Notes under the pieces: model-generated
Told to the model about the DNA's origin: nothing
Database searches by the model: none
What the model saw: only the letters and a program-made list of their open reading frames with translations
Part shown: positions 61,526 to 64,000 of the stretch, piece by piece
Layout of the letters: each line of letters begins with the position of its first letter
How positions within the stretch are numbered: the stretch's first letter is position 1
Program-made: the position numbers and the translations under genes
DNA from: Collimonas fungivorans
GTDB taxonomy: Bacteria; Pseudomonadota; Gammaproteobacteria; Burkholderiales; Burkholderiaceae_D
DNA length: 64,000 bases
Reading direction: 5' to 3'
NCBI RefSeq assembly: GCF_001584145.1
Contig: NZ_CP013232.1
Location: 3,100,001 to 3,164,000 of the forward strand

Positions 61526-62637
61526 GCCTTCCCGCCGGCGGCAGCATGCTGCAAATCATGGCTGCGTTCAGTTTCGCGCGCCTGGCGCATTGCGAAAACC
61601 CAGACAATGATGCGCGCCACGTCCGCATACAGGGCTGGAGGCACCTGCTGGTCAACGCCGACTTCGTGAAATAGCTTGCGCGCCAAAGTGCGGTTCTGGA
61701 CTACCGGGATGTTATTGCGCGCGGCAATTTTCCGCATGGCCGCAGCGATCAATCCCGCGCCTTTTGATACCATTTGCGGCGAAGTCATTTCACCGTGGGT
61801 ATAACGCAGCGCCACGGCAAGATGGGTGGGATTCGTGATCAGAACGTCCGCACTGCCGGTTTTACCCAAGGCCAGGCTGCGCTTGAGCATCTCCGCCCGC
61901 AATTCGCGCAAACGGGCGCGAATGCGTGGATCGCCGTCGCGATGCTTGGACTCGTCGCGCAAATCGCGCCGGCTCATGCGCATTTTCTTGGAAAACTCAT
62001 GCTTGGTGTAGAGCCAGTCGAATGCCGCAATAATTCCAAGCATCAGAATTATTTTCATTCCCATCGAGCTCATGTCGCCCAGCATGGCACGTATGTATCC
62101 CTGTGGCGAATAGCCCGCCAGGCTGTAAAACTGCGGGGCCAGGCTCTTCAGCGCACGGTAAACCACCCACACCAGCAGCGTCAGTTTCAGGCAGGCCCGG
62201 AGACCGTCGAACAGCGTACGCATGGAAAACAGGCGTTTGAAGCCATTGGCCGGATTAACCCGGTCCCAGTCCGGACCGAGCGGCTTGGTAGAAAACACCG
62301 GACCGATCTGAATCAGGTTGGCGACAATCGCCGCCAGCATGATTGCAGAAAAAAATGGCGCTAGCAGCATCAGGCTGTTGGTCAAACCATGCGAAATCAG
62401 CTGCCATAAAACCGCAGGACCGGCATCGATACGCCCAGCCAGATTGAACAAGGCCTGATCGAAACGAAACTGGTCGCGAAAATTTTCCCAGCCCTGCCAG
62501 TTGACATAAATTATCGCCACGGCAAACACAATGGCTGAAATGACATCCGGGCTTTTGGCGACCTGCCCTCGCTTGCGCGCTTCATTGAGCTTGTATTGAG
62601 TAGCGGCTTCATTACGATCCAGATCTTGTTCGGCCAT
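61522..62637 (-). CDS. flhB: flagellar export switch protein FlhB
   Basis: Protein of 371 aa starting at 62637 (MAEQDLDRNEAATQYKLNEARKRGQVAKS), where TAATG couples it to fliR; an upstream extension lies inside fliR. Four membrane helices come first, then the linker KHEFSKKMRMSRRDLRDESKHRDGDPRIRARLRE. The self-cleavage motif NPTH is at about residues 267-270 (VLITNPTHLAVALRYTHGEM). The NPTH site is intact, so the switch from hook to filament substrates should work. Confidence 0.96.
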   Translation of the reverse strand: MAEQDLDRNEAATQYKLNEARKRGQVAKSPDVISAIVFAVAIIYVNWQGWENFRDQFRFDQALFNLAGRIDAGPAVLWQLISHGLTNSLMLLAPFFSAIMLAAIVANLIQIGPVFSTKPLGPDWDRVNPANGFKRLFSMRTLFDGLRACLKLTLLVWVVYRALKSLAPQFYSLAGYSPQGYIRAMLGDMSSMGMKIILMLGIIAAFDWLYTKHEFSKKMRMSRRDLRDESKHRDGDPRIRARLRELRAEMLKRSLALGKTGSADVLITNPTHLAVALRYTHGEMTSPQMVSKGAGLIAAAMRKIAARNNIPVVQNRTLARKLFHEVGVDQQVPPALYADVARIIVWVFAMRQARETERSHDLQHAAAGGKA

Positions 62638-63425
62638 TATTGAGCACCCCCAAACATCGCATTCCAGGTCTGGAAAATCGAAGCGTAGATACGCGAAGTC
62701 ACGCTTCCCGCCCCCGTCATCCACAACGACAATGCGCTCAGGCCGACCACGATCTTGACCGGTATCCCCATCGCAAACATGTTCATCTGCGGTAAATTGC
62801 GCGCCAGCACGCCCAGGCCAAGCTCAACCAAGAAAATACAGAACACGACGGGCGCAACCAGCGCAAATCCCAGGCTGAACATGCCGGCCACCTGCTTGAA
62901 TACAGGACCCGCTGCGCTCGCCAAAGGCCAGGTGCGCCCAGGCGGAAAGCGTTCCAGGCTGTAGGCGAACCCGCGCATTAGCGCGTGATGGCCGTCAAGT
63001 GCGAAGAACACCACGACCGCCAACTGATTGAAAGCACTGGTGAGGATGGGAAGCTGGCGCCTGCTGACCGGATCAAAGACCTGGGCAATACCGTAACCGA
63101 TCTGCACGTCAAGCAGCGCACCACCCACGGAAAATGCGGCGAAGCCAAGCATTACCCCCAAAGCCATGGTTGCGCCCAAGATCAATTCGGTGAAAGCCGC
63201 CTGCATAAGCTCCCCGACGCCAAGCTCAGCTGAGACGCGTATATCGGGAAAGCCAACGGCAAGGGCGATGGAAAGGGAAATCACGAGGAGCACGCGCACC
63301 ATGGCAGGCATGGAGAAGGCGTACATGACCGGCGTCATCAGAAATACCGCAGCCAGCCTCAATGACAGCAGGAACACGGTAAGCAGCCAGGACATATCGA
63401 CGAACAATGCATTTTGGGGCCCCAT
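62637..63425 (-). CDS. fliR: flagellar export gate protein FliR
   Basis: Protein of 262 aa with about six membrane helices (LLTVFLLSLRLAAVFLMTPVMYAFSMPAMVRVLLVISLSIALAVGF region and later VFKQVAGMFSLGFALVAPVVFCIFLVELGLGVLARNLPQMNMFAMGIPVKIVVGL). The start is set at 63425 (MGPQNALFVDMSWLL) with GGGGAA upstream; the frame extends further but overlaps fliQ without family similarity. Confidence 0.94.
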   Translation of the reverse strand: MGPQNALFVDMSWLLTVFLLSLRLAAVFLMTPVMYAFSMPAMVRVLLVISLSIALAVGFPDIRVSAELGVGELMQAAFTELILGATMALGVMLGFAAFSVGGALLDVQIGYGIAQVFDPVSRRQLPILTSAFNQLAVVVFFALDGHHALMRGFAYSLERFPPGRTWPLASAAGPVFKQVAGMFSLGFALVAPVVFCIFLVELGLGVLARNLPQMNMFAMGIPVKIVVGLSALSLWMTGAGSVTSRIYASIFQTWNAMFGGAQ

Positions 63426-63438
63426 ACATTTCCCCAAA

Positions 63439-63705
63439 CTAGAACATCGACGGAATATCGGACCAGAGTTTGGTCGAGAATTGGGCCAGCTTGTGCAGCA
63501 TCCAGGGGCCAAACACCATCAAGGCAACGCCTGCGGCAAGAAGCTTCGGCACGAAGGTAAGCGACATTTCTTGCACTTGTGTCACGACTTGCAAAATGCT
63601 GACGATCAGGCCAACCAGCATGCTTAGCGCTAAAACTGGTAAACAGACCAGCAATCCCGTCCAAAACATGTCTGCCATCATCTGCAAGGCTAAATCGGCG
63701 TGCAT
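63439..63705 (-). CDS. fliQ: flagellar export gate protein FliQ
   Basis: Protein of 88 aa, the normal FliQ length, with two membrane helices: MFWTGLLVCLPVLALSMLVGLIVSILQVVTQVQEMSLTFVPKLLAAGVALMVFG. Start 63705 (MHADLALQMMADM) is chosen over a TTG at 63738. It is the first gene of the cluster. fliP lies about 19 kb away at the other end, although the FliPQR proteins form one complex. Confidence 0.94.
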   Translation of the reverse strand: MHADLALQMMADMFWTGLLVCLPVLALSMLVGLIVSILQVVTQVQEMSLTFVPKLLAAGVALMVFGPWMLHKLAQFSTKLWSDIPSMF

Positions 63706-63738
63706 AGAAACTTTCGGTACTCGTATTCCAAAAAACAA

Positions 63739-64000
63739 CGCCTTACAGGCTCCCCTTGCAAAACTCTTTATTTTATTACACGTGTTTTTGTCATCAATTA
63801 GTACGTTCCGCTATGAAATCTATAACAGAATATGTAACTTTATGTTATTGCGCGTAACATTTTGTCGGATATTAACAAGTTTCCAAGGTCTAAGCAAAAA
63901 AATTACTCTCAACAATATTTTGCAAAAAGAATCTTGACGAATTCTTGCTAAATGGCTTAAACAAGCGGTTTGCGACATTTTCATTAAAGATATTTCCACA
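63739..64000. other. AT-rich region upstream of the flagellar cluster
   Basis: About 260 bp with very low GC compared with the flagellar genes and no reading frame worth calling. It probably holds control sites for the cluster in addition to the predicted promoter. Confidence 0.4.
63770..63797 (-). promoter_or_regulatory. predicted promoter of the flagellar cluster
   Basis: On the minus strand TTGATG (63797-63792) and TAAAAT (63775-63770) are spaced by 16 bp, about 65 nt upstream of fliQ. No sigma-54 (GG-N10-GC) or FlhDC site could be seen by eye. Confidence 0.4.

Noticed and set aside
42935..63738. Injectisome (virulence type III secretion) rather than flagellar cluster
   Set aside because: Rod, hook, P-ring, L-ring and sigma-28 genes are present and intact, so the system is flagellar even though the C-ring proteins are divergent.

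Overview
The window looks like a chromosome segment of a beta-proteobacterium of the Oxalobacteraceae (Collimonas/Janthinobacterium/Herbaspirillum type). This is inferred from protein style, the GC-rich backbone genes and the compact second flagellar cluster; no rRNA or tRNA gene is present to confirm it.

Region A (1 to about 15650) is a lower-GC genomic island whose right edge lies inside a host dinB gene: only the 3' two thirds of that gene survive (15652-16419). The island opens with a tightly coupled four-gene operon of three different tyrosine-recombinase-type proteins plus a small coiled-coil protein (61-5792), which resembles the gamma-mobile-trio (GMT) type of integration module. An intact, divergent dinB follows (6115-7365), with a near-perfect LexA box in its promoter, so the island appears to replace the gene it breaks. 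Then comes an 8 kb cassette-like array (7361-15445). It is bounded by a 33-bp inverted repeat and holds about ten small one-gene or two-gene units, each separated by a short palindromic element with a CGGCCA core. Left of about 12.3 kb every gene is on the minus strand, and right of it every gene is on the plus strand. The core elements flip with the genes, so each unit keeps the same gene-to-element polarity, as in an integron, but the elements are not attC-like. At the mirror point sits a small tyrosine recombinase gene flanked by 48-bp inverted repeats that contain the same core. Cargo includes KptA, a HEAT-repeat protein, a DUF2199 protein, a nucleotidyltransferase and several unknowns.

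Region B (16400-23760) is ordinary backbone with decorations: two lipoproteins, a small molybdopterin-fold exported protein, a small basic exported protein and a TPPVT-repeat surface lipoprotein with a TbpB-like end. It also has a REP-associated tyrosine transposase (RAYT) whose 5' part is present in three tandem 304-bp copies, and an IS110-family element.

Region C (23783-40228, minus strand) is one giant polymorphic-toxin locus: a YD/RHS-repeat protein of about 5,280 codons with jelly-roll-like modules, a LysM domain and a C-terminal toxin-like region, followed by a TAATG-coupled candidate immunity gene. As given, the gene is split into three frames by two one-base losses, each in a short G run.

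Region D (40632-63738) holds two TPR genes and an unknown gene on the plus strand, then a 21-kb, single-direction flagellar export/basal body/hook cluster running fliQ-fliR-flhB-flhA-flgF-flgG-flgA-flgH-flgI-flgB-flgC-fliE-fliF-(fliG-like)-fliH-fliI-fliJ-fliK-flgD-flgE-(fliM)-fliN-fliO-fliP-fliA. The switch proteins are unusual: the gene in the fliG position encodes only 222 aa without the torque domain, the FliM homologue lacks the N-terminal CheY-binding motif, and FlgH lacks a lipobox. The window contains no flagellin, filament cap, stator or chemotaxis genes.
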